DNA of 64,000 nt, taken from positions 1-64,000 of the forward strand of contig NZ_JANHLK010000009.1 of assembly GCF_028682635.1 (NCBI RefSeq), written 5' to 3'. The stretch is from Pseudomonas putida. Its GTDB lineage: Bacteria; Pseudomonadota; Gammaproteobacteria; Pseudomonadales; Pseudomonadaceae. Under the pieces are notes generated by a model. That model was not told the DNA's origin and did not search any database. It saw only the letters and a program-made list of their open reading frames with translations. Positions 27,057 to 35,869 of this stretch are shown piece by piece (the first letter of the stretch is position 1; each line of letters opens with the position of its first letter). The position numbers were made by a program, and so were the translations under genes.

Positions 27057-28121
27057 ATGACGACTCAATCCAAGCAAAAAGTAGCCGTTGGCGTCTGCGT
27101 CGTGATCGCGACGGGCGTCCTGATTTATCTGCTGGCGCCCGGCCTCTTCGGCCAGCGCACGCAGCAGAGCACCAATGATGCCTATGTCTCGGCCGACTAC
27201 ACGCTGGTGGTGCCCCGCGTTGCCGGGTTCATCAAGCAAGTGCTGGTGGAAGACAACCAACAGGTCAAGGCCGGGCAGTTGCTGGCGCTGATCGATGACC
27301 GCGACCTGCGCGCCGCCGCCGAAGCGGCCGCCGCCGAAGCCGTGATGGCCCAGGCGCAACTGGAAAATGCCCGGGCGACGCTTGAGCGTCAGGCTTCGGT
27401 GATCGCCCAGGCGCAGGCACAGGTGGTGTCCGCCAAGGCGGAAATGGCCTTCGCGCAACATGAACTGGACCGTTACAACCACCTGGCCGGGGTCGGGGCC
27501 GGCACGGTGCAGAACGCTCAACAAGCGCGCACGCGGATCGACCAGGCCGGTGCCCGGTTGACCAATGTCACGGCGGTGCTGGCGGCGGAGCGCAAGCAGG
27601 TGGACATACTCGCCGCCCAACGTGATGGGGCGGAGGGTGGTTTGAAACGGGCGCAGGCCAAGCTTGAAATCGCCAGTTACGAGCTGTCTTACACACGGAT
27701 CACCGCGCCGCAGGACGGCATGGTCGGTGAGCGCGCGGTGCGGGTCGGCGCCTATGTCACGCCAGGCAGCAAACTGCTCGCGGTGGTACCGCTGGCGCAG
27801 GCCTACGTGGTGGCCAATTTCCAGGAAACCCAACTGACGAATGTGCAACCGGGGCAGGACGTGCAGGTGCATGTCGACACCTTTGGCGGCGCAACCTTGA
27901 ACGGGCGGGTCGAGAGCATCGCACCGGCCACCGGGGTGACTTTTGCTTCGGTCAAACCGGATAACGCCACTGGCAACTTCACCAAGGTAGTGCAGCGGAT
28001 TCCGGTGAAGATCGTGCTGGAGCCGGGGCAGGCCCTGGCCCAGCGGTTGCGGGTAGGGATGTCGGTGGAGGCGAGTATCGATACGGCCAACGTCAAGGCT
28101 AATGAGGTTGTTCAGCGATGA
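27057..28121 (+). CDS. HlyD/EmrA-family membrane fusion protein
   Basis: 354-residue periplasmic adaptor: one N-terminal TM helix (VAVGVCVVIATGVLIYLLAP), a split biotinyl-lipoyl domain (NDAYVSADYTLVVPRVAGFI; YELSYTRITAPQDGMVG), and a long Ala-rich coiled coil (about 85-205) between the halves. It links the MFS pump to the outer-membrane channel. The ATG at 27057 is 26 bases after the MFS stop, and its stop overlaps the next ATG (ATGA). Confidence 0.92.
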   Translation: MTTQSKQKVAVGVCVVIATGVLIYLLAPGLFGQRTQQSTNDAYVSADYTLVVPRVAGFIKQVLVEDNQQVKAGQLLALIDDRDLRAAAEAAAAEAVMAQAQLENARATLERQASVIAQAQAQVVSAKAEMAFAQHELDRYNHLAGVGAGTVQNAQQARTRIDQAGARLTNVTAVLAAERKQVDILAAQRDGAEGGLKRAQAKLEIASYELSYTRITAPQDGMVGERAVRVGAYVTPGSKLLAVVPLAQAYVVANFQETQLTNVQPGQDVQVHVDTFGGATLNGRVESIAPATGVTFASVKPDNATGNFTKVVQRIPVKIVLEPGQALAQRLRVGMSVEASIDTANVKANEVVQR

Positions 28122-29611
28122 AGATGTTCGTTGAATGTGCCGACGATTCGATTTGCTCGCGAAGAGGGCGCTTGCCACAACTCACTTTTTGCGCCTTGCT
28201 TGTCATGGGACTGTCAGCCTGCACCGTCGGCCCGGACTTCCAAAAACCACAGGCGCAGCAAGTCACCGAGTGGTCAAAACCATCAAAAGCCGCCACCAGC
28301 CAAGCCAGCGCCGAGTCGATGAACGAACGCTGGTGGCAAGTGTTCAACGATCCGAAACTCTCGGCCCTTACTCAGCGCGCCCTGACCGACAACCTCGACC
28401 TGAAGCTCGCCAGCAGCCGCTTGCAGCAAAGCCGTGCGGTGCGCCAGGTGGTGACGGCCGATCGTTATCCCACCAGCGCCGTCGGCGGCAGTTACGCCCG
28501 TAAACGCAACAGCGGCGAAGGCCTGAGCGACCCGTCGGGACATGACGGTAACTCCGCGTTCAACCTTTGGGATGCCGGGTTCTCCGCCTCTTGGGAACTG
28601 GATTTCTGGGGCAGGGTACGTCGCGAAACCGAGGCTGCCGATGCCACTCTGGAAGTGGCGGAAAACGACCGTCGCGGCGTGCTGTTGTCGGTGCTGGCCG
28701 AAACCGCCCAGGACTACATTCAACTGCGCGGTGTGCAGAATACCCGCGCCGTCACCGAACAGAACCTCGACGTCGCCCGCCATAGCCTGAAGCTGTCGCA
28801 ACTGCGCCTGGCCGACGGCGTCGCAACCGACCTCGATGTCGCCGAAGCGGCCGCCCAGGTCGCGACCATCGAATCGCGCCTGCCAGCACTGGAGCAACGC
28901 CAGGCCCAACTGATCAACGCCCTGAGCCTGTTGATGGGCGAACCGCCCCAAGCGCTGGCGGCCGAGTTATCCGCCGACGCGCCGGTGCCGCAAACCCCGC
29001 GCCAGGTCGCCATCGGCCTGCCGTCGCAACTGGCCGAGCGCCGCCCGGACATCCGCCAGGCCGAAGCCCGCCTGCATGCCGCGACCGCGAGCATCGGCGT
29101 TGCCAAGGGTGATTTCTACCCGCGCATCACCCTGTCGGGCAGTGTCGGTTCGCAAGCCATGCAATTGAGCGATTTCGGTTCCTGGGGTTCACGCACCTTC
29201 GGCATCGGCCCGCAGTTCAGCCTGCCACTGTTCGACGGCGGTCGCCTGCGCGGCGTGCTGGATCTGCGCGAGGCCCAGCAACAGGAAGCAGCCATCGCTT
29301 ACCAGCAAACCGTGCTGCGCGCCTGGCATGAAATCGACGACCAATTGAGCGCCTACAACGCCAGCCAACTGCGCCGCGACAGCCTCGCCGAAGCGGTGCG
29401 GCAGAACCGGATCGCCCTGCAAACCGCGCAACGGCAATACGTCGAGGGCGTGGTGGACTTCGTCAACGTGCTCACCGTGCAAGGCGCCTTGCTGGCGACT
29501 CAGGAGCAGTGGGTGGAGAGCTCCACCGGTGTTTCGCTGGCGGCGGTCGGGTTGTACAAGGCGCTGGGTGGTGGATGGGAGTCGGTTTATCCGCTGACCG
29601 CACAGCGGTGA
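28118..29611 (+). CDS. OprM/NodT-family outer-membrane efflux lipoprotein
   Basis: 497-residue TolC-like channel lipoprotein. The lipobox is LSAC (about residue 27-30, LVMGLSACTVGPDF), preceded by an unusually long, non-hydrophobic 20-residue N-terminus, so the real start may be internal. Two OEP repeats (LKLASSRLQQSRA; RPDIRQAEARLHAATASIG) support the fold. It completes the tripartite pump. Confidence 0.92.
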   Translation: MKMFVECADDSICSRRGRLPQLTFCALLVMGLSACTVGPDFQKPQAQQVTEWSKPSKAATSQASAESMNERWWQVFNDPKLSALTQRALTDNLDLKLASSRLQQSRAVRQVVTADRYPTSAVGGSYARKRNSGEGLSDPSGHDGNSAFNLWDAGFSASWELDFWGRVRRETEAADATLEVAENDRRGVLLSVLAETAQDYIQLRGVQNTRAVTEQNLDVARHSLKLSQLRLADGVATDLDVAEAAAQVATIESRLPALEQRQAQLINALSLLMGEPPQALAAELSADAPVPQTPRQVAIGLPSQLAERRPDIRQAEARLHAATASIGVAKGDFYPRITLSGSVGSQAMQLSDFGSWGSRTFGIGPQFSLPLFDGGRLRGVLDLREAQQQEAAIAYQQTVLRAWHEIDDQLSAYNASQLRRDSLAEAVRQNRIALQTAQRQYVEGVVDFVNVLTVQGALLATQEQWVESSTGVSLAAVGLYKALGGGWESVYPLTAQR

Positions 29612-29725
29612 GTGAAACTGTGTAGCCGGGCGTAGGAAGGGTCCTGATTTTTTTGTGTGGGCATCCGGGATGCCCATCAGGGGTTAGCATTTTGGTCCAC
29701 TCCATGACCCTGGTTATGCATCCCT

Positions 29726-30286
29726 ATGAATGCCAATCCTTATGCGCCTCCAGTGGCCGAACTTGATTGCACTGAACCACCCCGCGCGACCTTTTTTGTT
29801 GTGGGGACAAGCAAATTCGCGCTGATGATCGTTTTCACCTTTGGTTTGTACCTTACCTATTGGATGTATAAAAACTGGAAGCTTTACCGCACCGCCACGG
29901 GCAACAAAGTGTTACCCATAGTTCGTGCAATTTTTTTCGTGTTTTTTGTGTACTCGTTGTTCACCAGCATTGAACGGCGAATACGCGCTTCAGGTAAGGA
30001 CTATCGTTGGTATCCACGCTTGCTTGCGTTGATTGTGATCATGACTGCGCTAGCGGGCATGGGGCTGGCGTGGTTACCGGATCTGCACATCAGCTTTGCC
30101 CTGAGTCTTCTGGTTCTACTCTTGCAAGTCTGCTCCTTGTTGCGTGTACAGGAAGCAATCAACTATCTGGAAAACGACGTGCGCGGAACGGCGAACGCAA
30201 CACTGACTTTTGCCAATGGAGTCGGGTTCACATTTGGCTTGTGCGTTTGGGGCGTAGCGATTCTGGGTTTCTATATCCTGTTGTAG
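29726..30286 (+). CDS. DUF4234-like multipass membrane protein
   Basis: 186-residue protein with an N-terminal NPYAPPVAEL motif and about four TM helices. FGLYLTYWMYKNWKLYR is typical of DUF4234-type proteins. Lower GC and many rare-type codons compared with neighbours suggest it is not part of the core gene set. An isolated gene between the MFS operon and convergent slipin. Function unknown. Confidence 0.7.
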   Translation: MNANPYAPPVAELDCTEPPRATFFVVGTSKFALMIVFTFGLYLTYWMYKNWKLYRTATGNKVLPIVRAIFFVFFVYSLFTSIERRIRASGKDYRWYPRLLALIVIMTALAGMGLAWLPDLHISFALSLLVLLLQVCSLLRVQEAINYLENDVRGTANATLTFANGVGFTFGLCVWGVAILGFYILL

Positions 30287-30299
30287 AGTTACCCTCGAC

Positions 30300-31058
30300 T
30301 CAAGATTTGGCCGACAGATCCGCCATGCCCTTGAGCAATTCGATCGGCAACGGAAAGACGATGGTCGAGCTCTTGTCCCCGGCGATCGAGCTCAGCGTCT
30401 GCATGTAGCGCAGCTGCATGGCGCCGGGCTGGCGGCCGAGCATTTCGGCGGCCTGCATGAGTTTTTCCGAAGCCTGCAATTCGCCTTCCGCGTGGATCAC
30501 TTTGGCCCGGCGTTCGCGTTCCGCTTCTGCCTGTCTGGCGATGGCGCGGATCATCGATTCGTTGAGGTCGACGTGCTTGATTTCGACGTTGGCCACCTTG
30601 ATGCCCCAGGCGTCGGTCTGGGCGTCGAGGACTTGCTGGATGTCGATGTTCAGCCGTTCGCGCTCGGCCAGCAGTTCATCGAGTTCGTGTTTGCCGAGCA
30701 CCGCGCGCAAGGTGGTTTGCGCCAGTTGGCTGGTGGCCATGAGAAAATCTTCGACCTGAATGATCGCCTTCTGCGGATCGAGCACGCGGAAGTACAGCAC
30801 GGCGTTGACCTTGACCGAGACGTTGTCGCGGGTGATCACATCCTGCGGCGGGACGTCGAGGACGATGGTGCGCAAGTCGACGCGGACCATTTGCTGGATC
30901 ACCGGAATCAGCAGGATCAGGCCTGGGCCCTTGACCTGCCAGAAGCGTCCGAGTTGGAACACCACCCCGCGCTCGTACTCGCGCAAGATGCGGAACGTCG
31001 CCCCCGCCAGTGCGATCAGCAGTAGCAGCAGCGCGACAAAACCGATTTGCAGACCCAT
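30300..31058 (-). CDS. SPFH/Band-7 protein (slipin, stomatin-like)
   Basis: 252-residue membrane-anchored scaffold: an N-terminal hydrophobic hairpin ([18 protein letters not shown]), then an SPFH domain ([15 protein letters not shown] ... [17 protein letters not shown]), then a coiled-coil tail ([19 protein letters not shown]). Such proteins form membrane microdomain oligomers. It sits two bases downstream of nfeD, the usual partner. Confidence 0.93.
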   Translation of the reverse strand: MGLQIGFVALLLLLIALAGATFRILREYERGVVFQLGRFWQVKGPGLILLIPVIQQMVRVDLRTIVLDVPPQDVITRDNVSVKVNAVLYFRVLDPQKAIIQVEDFLMATSQLAQTTLRAVLGKHELDELLAERERLNIDIQQVLDAQTDAWGIKVANVEIKHVDLNESMIRAIARQAEAERERRAKVIHAEGELQASEKLMQAAEMLGRQPGAMQLRYMQTLSSIAGDKSSTIVFPLPIELLKGMADLSAKS

Positions 31059-31060
31059 GA

Positions 31061-31594
31061 CTAACCTCCAACCGTTACCGCGTCAGCCGCGGCCACTTCC
31101 AGCAACAATCCCTTGCGTGCCACCACCCGGACCTGTTGCCCGATCTGCAATGGCGTGGTGCTCGACACCTGCCAGCGTTCGCCCTGCAAATGTACCCAGC
31201 CCAGGCAGGCATCGCCGGCCTGCAAGGCCAGCACCGGGGTAACGCTGCCCAGCAGGCCGGCATCGCCGCTGACGGTATGACGCGGCCGGGTCTTCAGGGC
31301 GCGGATCAGCAGGAATATCAGCAGCAACGCGCTGATCAGGCCCAGGCCGATCATCAACGGCACGGGCAATTCGGCATTGGTCAGGATCACCGCGCCGATC
31401 ACGAACATCACGATCCCGCCCAGACCGATCACGCCGTAGTTGGGCAGGGCCGCCTCGGCGATCAGGAACGCGATACCGAAGGTAATCAGCCAGATCCCCG
31501 CGGGGTTGGAAGCGGGCAGTCCGGCGGTGTCCGCGGCGATGGCGGATCCGCTTAATGCCAACAGCAATGCAACGGCACAACAGCGAGTGTTCAC
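31061..31594 (-). CDS. NfeD-family protein (short form)
   Basis: 177-residue membrane protein with an N-terminal signal or TM segment, about three TM helices ([50 protein letters not shown]) and a C-terminal OB-fold domain ([17 protein letters not shown]). I chose the GTG at 31594 because GGAGGG lies just upstream. A partner for the adjacent slipin in membrane-protein quality control. Confidence 0.88.
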   Translation of the reverse strand: MNTRCCAVALLLALSGSAIAADTAGLPASNPAGIWLITFGIAFLIAEAALPNYGVIGLGGIVMFVIGAVILTNAELPVPLMIGLGLISALLLIFLLIRALKTRPRHTVSGDAGLLGSVTPVLALQAGDACLGWVHLQGERWQVSSTTPLQIGQQVRVVARKGLLLEVAAADAVTVGG

Positions 31595-31623
31595 GTGACC
31601 CTCCGGGAGAGTCGCAGGTGGTT

Positions 31624-31633
31624 CTGTATACAG
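31624..31633. promoter_or_regulatory. Palindrome CTGTATACAG upstream of nfeD
   Basis: A perfect 10-bp palindrome in the 196-base gap between divergent nfeD and the YbaK-like gene. It resembles GntR-type half-sites (TGTATACA), but no regulator can be tied to it. Confidence 0.25.
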
Positions 31634-31790
31634 TCTAGTTGAGGCGCTGGTTGTATGAATTTTGCCCAGTTGTAAACCTGCCCGATGGGCGGATTTCCCG
31701 CTGGTTTGCCCCGGCGGGCCTAGACTTTTACTACGTACAAAAATGTTAACCATCGTCCGCCAGGCGTTATTGCGGACTCCGAGGTGCATC

Positions 31791-32252
31791 ATGCGTATGG
31801 CAAGAACCGTGCAGAGAAGCCTGGACCAGGCTCAATGCGAATATGACATCGTCACCCATCCACACTCGGCCAGCAGCCTCGAAACCGCGCGGGTCGCGGG
31901 TATTCCCGCGGAACGGGTGGCCAAGTCGGTGATCCTCGACGACCACCACGGGCATTACCTGATGGCCCTGCTGCCTGCCAGCCGTCACCTGGACTTGAGC
32001 AAAGTGCGCAGCACCGGTGAATGGCAGGTCTCCAGGGAAAGCAATCTGCCGCACCTGTTCGACGACTGCGAACGCGGCGCCGTGCCTGCCCTGGGCGAAG
32101 CCTATGGCCTGGACGTGGTCATCGACCCACTGCTGACCCGGCAGAAAGACATCTATCTGGAAGCCGGCAACCACATCAACCTGTTGCATATGGACATGCC
32201 TCAATTCCTGAAAATGGTGCCGCATGCGGAGGTGCGGGAGTTGAGTCATTGA
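31791..32252 (+). CDS. YbaK/ProX-type aminoacyl-tRNA editing domain protein
   Basis: 153-residue stand-alone editing-domain protein related to YbaK and the ProRS INS domain, which hydrolyse mischarged aminoacyl-tRNA. The catalytic-region Lys of the family appears in ERVAKSVILDD. Further family segments are MALLPASRHLDL and LLTRQKDIYLEAG. The ATG at 31791 follows GAGGTG with good spacing. tRNA specificity (Cys-tRNA-Pro, Ala-tRNA-Pro or other) is not decidable here. Confidence 0.88.
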   Translation: MRMARTVQRSLDQAQCEYDIVTHPHSASSLETARVAGIPAERVAKSVILDDHHGHYLMALLPASRHLDLSKVRSTGEWQVSRESNLPHLFDDCERGAVPALGEAYGLDVVIDPLLTRQKDIYLEAGNHINLLHMDMPQFLKMVPHAEVRELSH

Positions 32253-32272
32253 ATTTTGCGCAGTCAGTCACA

Positions 32273-32343
32273 TCGCCTTCGCGGGCAAGCCACGCTCCTA
32301 CAAGGTGACGCGTTCCCCTGTAGGAGCGAGCTTGCTCGCGATT
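32273..32343. repeat. Pair of inverted REP elements
   Basis: TCGCCTTCGCGGGCAAGCC plus CGCTCCTACA is followed by CTGTAGGAGCGAGCTTGCTC plus GCGA, inverted. It separates the YbaK-like gene from the DUF2789 gene. Confidence 0.85.
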
Positions 32344-32382
32344 GACCGCGCAGCGGTCACCTAAACCACCCAGGAGCCAGTC

Positions 32383-32628
32383 ATGGAAAACCCAACCCAC
32401 AGCCTTCCCTCCCTGTTCAAACAACTCGGCCTTCCCGACGACGCCGAGAACATCGACAAATTCATCGCCACCCACTCACCGCTCAAACCGGACTTGCACC
32501 TGGCGGATGCTTTTTTCTGGAGCCCGAGCCAGGCGGATCTGTTGCGCAATGAAATCCTGGATGATGCCGATTGGGCGGAGGTGGTGGATCAGTTGAATGT
32601 GATGCTGAGAAAGGGGCGGGGGGTATAG
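32383..32628 (+). CDS. DUF2789 family protein
   Basis: 81-residue cytoplasmic protein matching DUF2789 by length and by the pattern LFKQLGLPDDAENIDKFI ... FWSPSQADLLRNEILDDADW. Members are small, common in gammaproteobacteria, and have no known role. Good ATG; neighbours give no clue. Confidence 0.85.
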   Translation: MENPTHSLPSLFKQLGLPDDAENIDKFIATHSPLKPDLHLADAFFWSPSQADLLRNEILDDADWAEVVDQLNVMLRKGRGV

Positions 32629-32632
32629 GGAT

Positions 32633-32915
32633 TCAATTCTCTGGCGGCCACTGTCGAGATGTGTGAACCAGGGCAAGTATCCAGATTGCATTCACCGCTT
32701 GCTCATAAACGATGCGATAGCTCTGATGTGGAATCAGCTCGCGAGTGCCTGCAATGATTCCCGCGGGGCCGCTTTCCGGGTATTGGGCTAGTTGGGACAT
32801 CGCATCGCTGAAGCGGCTATCCATGTCGATGGCTGCTTCAGGGTTAACGGTGTGCAGGTAAATACCAGATGTCCGCACGATCCTGTGCTGCTTCTCGCGT
32901 CCAGATTATTTTCAT
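32633..32915 (-). pseudogene. Frameshifted ParE/RelE-family toxin
   Basis: From the ATG at 32915 the frame reads MKIIWTREAAQDRADIWY and then hits a stop after LPAHR. The continuation of a ParE toxin (YLHTVNPEAAIDMDSRF ... TRELIPHQSYRIVYE ... WILALVHTSRQWP) lies in the neighbouring frame. Removing one T from the TTT read on the minus strand at 32860-32862 joins them into a normal protein of about 97 residues. Either the toxin is inactivated or the base is a sequencing error. Confidence 0.75.
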
Positions 32916-33016
32916 TCTTGTATGGCTGCCCGTCCACGCCTGGAGGCGAATTCTGCTTCCACTTCATCGTTCGTCAGGCCGTCGCCTCTGCTCATCGAAA
33001 CACGAGCGATGTCCAC
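32912..33016 (-). CDS. Remnant of the ParE antitoxin (short frame)
   Basis: A 34-residue frame (from GTG, DIARVSMSRGDGLTNDEVEAE..., ending AAIQE) overlaps the toxin ATG by ATGA, as in a real antitoxin-toxin pair. Upstream in the same frame are a TAG (33041-33043) and, beyond it, more plausible residues (FSQVLKQIGCHLS) behind a GGAGGGG ribosome-binding site. The antitoxin therefore seems broken by a nonsense codon too. Confidence 0.4.
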   Translation of the reverse strand: MDIARVSMSRGDGLTNDEVEAEFASRRGRAAIQE

Positions 33017-33107
33017 CTTGCGAACTCCATTTGGGCAGTCCTACGACAGATGGCAACCAATTTGTTTCAAAACTTGACTGAAAATCCCCTCCAATGGCAT
33101 ATTGATA

Positions 33108-33121
33108 GTTAGCAAACTAAC
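33108..33121. promoter_or_regulatory. SlyA/MarR-type operator upstream of the marR-FUSC operon
   Basis: GTTAG-CAAA-CTAAC includes TTAGCAAACTAA, one base off the SlyA consensus TTAGCAAGCTAA. It sits just before the MarR-family gene, in the right place for autoregulation of the efflux operon. Confidence 0.55.
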
Positions 33122-33129
33122 AGTGTGTA

Positions 33130-33594
33130 TTGACCCTCGTGCCGAATTCCCTCGACGCTCTCCAGATGAACATCAGCAGCACCATGGTGGTGGCCGCGCG
33201 GCACTGGCGCAAAATCTGCCAGGCCACGCTGGCCAACTATGGAATTTCTGAAGCCTGTGCCGTCCCGCTGCTGATGATCGGGCGCCTGGGGGAGGGTGTG
33301 CGGCAGGTGACAGTGGCGCAGGCGGCGGGGATGGAAAGCCCGTCCCTGGTGCGATTGCTTGATCAGCTGTGTCATGGCGGCTACGTCTGCCGCACCGAAG
33401 ACGCCCAGGATCGTCGCGCCAAATGCCTGAGCCTCACCGATAGCGGTCGCATTCTGGTGCAAACCGTCGAGGTCGAACTGGTTCGATTGCGCAATGAGGT
33501 GCTCGAAGGTATCGATCCGCGAGATCTGGAAGCCACTCTACGGGTATTGAAGGCCTTTGAAGCGGCCGGGCAACCATCGGACGACAACCCTTGA
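33130..33594 (+). CDS. MarR-family transcriptional regulator (SlyA-like)
   Basis: 154-residue winged-helix regulator. The recognition region is TVAQAAGMESPSLVRLLDQL and the wing is TEDAQDRRAKCLSLTDSGR, with the family Asp-Arg-Arg. The start is uncertain: TTG 33130, GTG 33139 or ATG 33166, none with a strong ribosome-binding site. It overlaps the FUSC gene (TTGA), so it belongs to that operon and probably represses it until an aromatic ligand is bound. Confidence 0.88.
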   Translation: MTLVPNSLDALQMNISSTMVVAARHWRKICQATLANYGISEACAVPLLMIGRLGEGVRQVTVAQAAGMESPSLVRLLDQLCHGGYVCRTEDAQDRRAKCLSLTDSGRILVQTVEVELVRLRNEVLEGIDPRDLEATLRVLKAFEAAGQPSDDNP

Positions 33595-35663
33595 ACGGCT
33601 TTTTTTCCGGCTTCCCCCCGGCGCGGGACTGGTTCTACGGCGTGCGCACCTTCGCGGCCTCGATGATCGCGCTGTACATCGCCCTGCTCATGCAAATGCC
33701 GCGTCCTTATTGGGCGATGGCCACGGTGTATATCGTGTCCAGCCCGTTTGTCGGGCCGACCAGCTCCAAGGCGCTGTACCGAGCGGTCGGCACTTTTCTG
33801 GGTGCCGCTGCGGCTGTCCTGTTCGTGCCGATGTTCGTGCAGAGCCCTTATGTGCTGGTGGTGGTCATCGCGCTGTGGACCGGGACCCTGCTGTTCCTGT
33901 CCATGCATTTGCGCACCGCCAACAATTACGCCTTGATGCTGGCCGGCTACACCTTGCCGTTGATCGCCCTGCCGGTGGTGAATAACCCGTTGGCGGTGTG
34001 GGACGTGGCCGAAGCGCGCACCGAGGAAATTTTCCTGGGCATCGCCGTCGCCGCGGTGGTTGGCGCCATGTTCTGGCCGCGCCGGCTGGCCCCGGTGTTC
34101 AACGACTCGGTGAGCAAATGGTTTGCCGACGCGTCGATCTACAGCGCGCGCTTTCTCGACCGCAACGTGCAGCCCGAGGAAGTCAGCGCTTTGCGCTCCT
34201 CGATGGTTGCCACCTTCAATACTCTGGAATTGATGATCGGTCAGTTACCCCACGAAGGCGCGCGGCCACAAACGGTGCGCAACACCAAGGAATTACGCGG
34301 GCGGATGATTCACCTGTTGCCGGTGATCGATGCCCTCGACGATGCACTCTACGCTCTGGAAAGACGCACCCCCGAGCTGGTGGACAAGTTCGCGCCCTTG
34401 CTGGCCGCCTCCACCGAATGGCTCGAGCACCAGGACGCTGACATCGAGCGCTGGCAAGCGCTTAAAGACCAGCTCGAAGCACTGCAACCCAGCCCCGAAG
34501 TGCTGGATGATCGCAAGCAACTGCTGTTCTCCAACGCCATCTATCGCCTCGGCGAATGGGTCGATCTGTGGCAGGACTGCCGCAGCCTGCAACACGCGAT
34601 CGAGTGCGAAAGCCAGGACAGTTGGCGCGCGGTCTATCGGCATTGGCGCCTGGGGCGCCTGACCCCCTTCCTCGATCGTGGCCTGATGCTCTATTCCGCC
34701 GCCTCCACCGTCGTTGCGATCATTGTCGCCTCGGTGTTGTGGATTCTGCTGGGCTGGACCGACGGCGGCGCGGCGGTGATTCTGGCGGCCGTGGCCTGCA
34801 GCTTCTTTGCTTCGATGGACGACCCGGCACCGCAGATCTACCGGTTCTTTTTCTGGACGGCGATGTCGGTGGTGTTTGCCAGCCTCTACCTGTTTCTCGT
34901 CCTGCCCAACCTGCATGATTTCCCGATGCTGGTGCTGGCATTCGCCGTGCCGTTCATCTGCATCGGCACCCTGACGGTCAAGCCACAGTTTTATCTGGGC
35001 ATGCTGATGACGTTGGTCAACACCTCGTCGTTCATCAGTATCCAGGGCGCGTACGACGCGGACTTCCTCAGCTTCGCCAACTCCAACCTGGCAGGTCCCG
35101 TCGGCTTGCTGTTTGCCTTCGTCTGGACCCTGATCGCCCGGCCATTCGGGGCCGAGCTGGCGGCCAAGCGCCTGACCCGTTTCGCCTGGCGCGACATTGT
35201 CAGTCTCACCGAGCCGGCCACATTGGCCGATCACCGGCGCCTGGGTGTGCAGGTGCTGGATCGACTGATGCAGCATCTGCCGCGCCTGGCCGTGACCGGC
35301 CAGGACACCGGCATCGCCCTACGCGAAGTCAGGGTGGCACTGAACCTGCTGGACCTGCTGGCCTACACGCCGCGGGTTCAGGGTGCACCGCAGGCGTTGC
35401 TGCATCAGGTGGTGGCCGAGGTTGGCGAATACTTCACGGCCTGTCTCAAGGCCGGTGAACGCCTGCCGGCACCGAGCCCGTTATTGATGACCCTCGACCG
35501 CACCCGCCGAGCCTTGGCCAGCGCGCCGGATGAGCAAACCCGCCTGCACCTGCTGCACGCCCTCAGCGGCTTGCGCCTGGCGTTGTTGCCCGGCGTCGAA
35601 TTCGTTGGTTCTGCCGAGTCTGAAGAACCGCTTCCCCACGGCATCGATGGAGCGCCTTTATGA
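33591..35663 (+). CDS. FUSC-family aromatic acid / drug exporter (AaeB-like)
   Basis: 690-residue inner-membrane protein with two sets of TM helices (about 15-165 and 370-510), each followed by a cytoplasmic helical domain, the AaeB/FUSC architecture. It starts at a TTG overlapping the MarR stop; the next ATG is far inside the first TM block, so TTG is the likely start. With the DUF1656 protein, HlyD adaptor and outer-membrane lipoprotein it forms an exporter resembling the p-hydroxybenzoate efflux pump AaeAB. Confidence 0.9.
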   Translation: MNGFFSGFPPARDWFYGVRTFAASMIALYIALLMQMPRPYWAMATVYIVSSPFVGPTSSKALYRAVGTFLGAAAAVLFVPMFVQSPYVLVVVIALWTGTLLFLSMHLRTANNYALMLAGYTLPLIALPVVNNPLAVWDVAEARTEEIFLGIAVAAVVGAMFWPRRLAPVFNDSVSKWFADASIYSARFLDRNVQPEEVSALRSSMVATFNTLELMIGQLPHEGARPQTVRNTKELRGRMIHLLPVIDALDDALYALERRTPELVDKFAPLLAASTEWLEHQDADIERWQALKDQLEALQPSPEVLDDRKQLLFSNAIYRLGEWVDLWQDCRSLQHAIECESQDSWRAVYRHWRLGRLTPFLDRGLMLYSAASTVVAIIVASVLWILLGWTDGGAAVILAAVACSFFASMDDPAPQIYRFFFWTAMSVVFASLYLFLVLPNLHDFPMLVLAFAVPFICIGTLTVKPQFYLGMLMTLVNTSSFISIQGAYDADFLSFANSNLAGPVGLLFAFVWTLIARPFGAELAAKRLTRFAWRDIVSLTEPATLADHRRLGVQVLDRLMQHLPRLAVTGQDTGIALREVRVALNLLDLLAYTPRVQGAPQALLHQVVAEVGEYFTACLKAGERLPAPSPLLMTLDRTRRALASAPDEQTRLHLLHALSGLRLALLPGVEFVGSAESEEPLPHGIDGAPL

Positions 35664-35869
35664 TCGGTGATCTGGATATCAGTGGGGTGTTCCTGCCCAC
35701 GCTGCTGGCGCTGATGGGCATTACCTATGTGGTGTACCTGTTGGTACACGGGGTGCTGACGCGCCTGCACTTTTACCGTCTGGTCTGGCACCGGGCATTG
35801 TTCAACGTGGCCCTCTACGCCCTGCTGCTGGGCGCTGTGGACTCACTCAGCCGATACCTGATGACATGA
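35660..35869 (+). CDS. DUF1656 small membrane protein (AaeX-like)
   Basis: 69-residue protein with two TM helices (GVFLPTLLALMGITYVVYLLVHG and an Ala/Leu-rich second one). It matches AaeX/DUF1656 in size and position between FUSC and HlyD genes. Overlaps both neighbours by ATGA. Probably an accessory subunit of the pump. Confidence 0.9.
   Translation: MIGDLDISGVFLPTLLALMGITYVVYLLVHGVLTRLHFYRLVWHRALFNVALYALLLGAVDSLSRYLMT

Noticed and set aside
29658-29676. Hairpin TGGGCATC-CGG-GATGCCCA after the efflux operon
   Set aside because: The T-run lies before rather than after the stem on the plus strand, so it is not a normal terminator; no other role is evident.
32792-33112. Plus-strand frame of 106 codons over the ParE locus
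   Set aside because: It runs antisense to the recognisable toxin and antitoxin pieces and shows no domain or good start.
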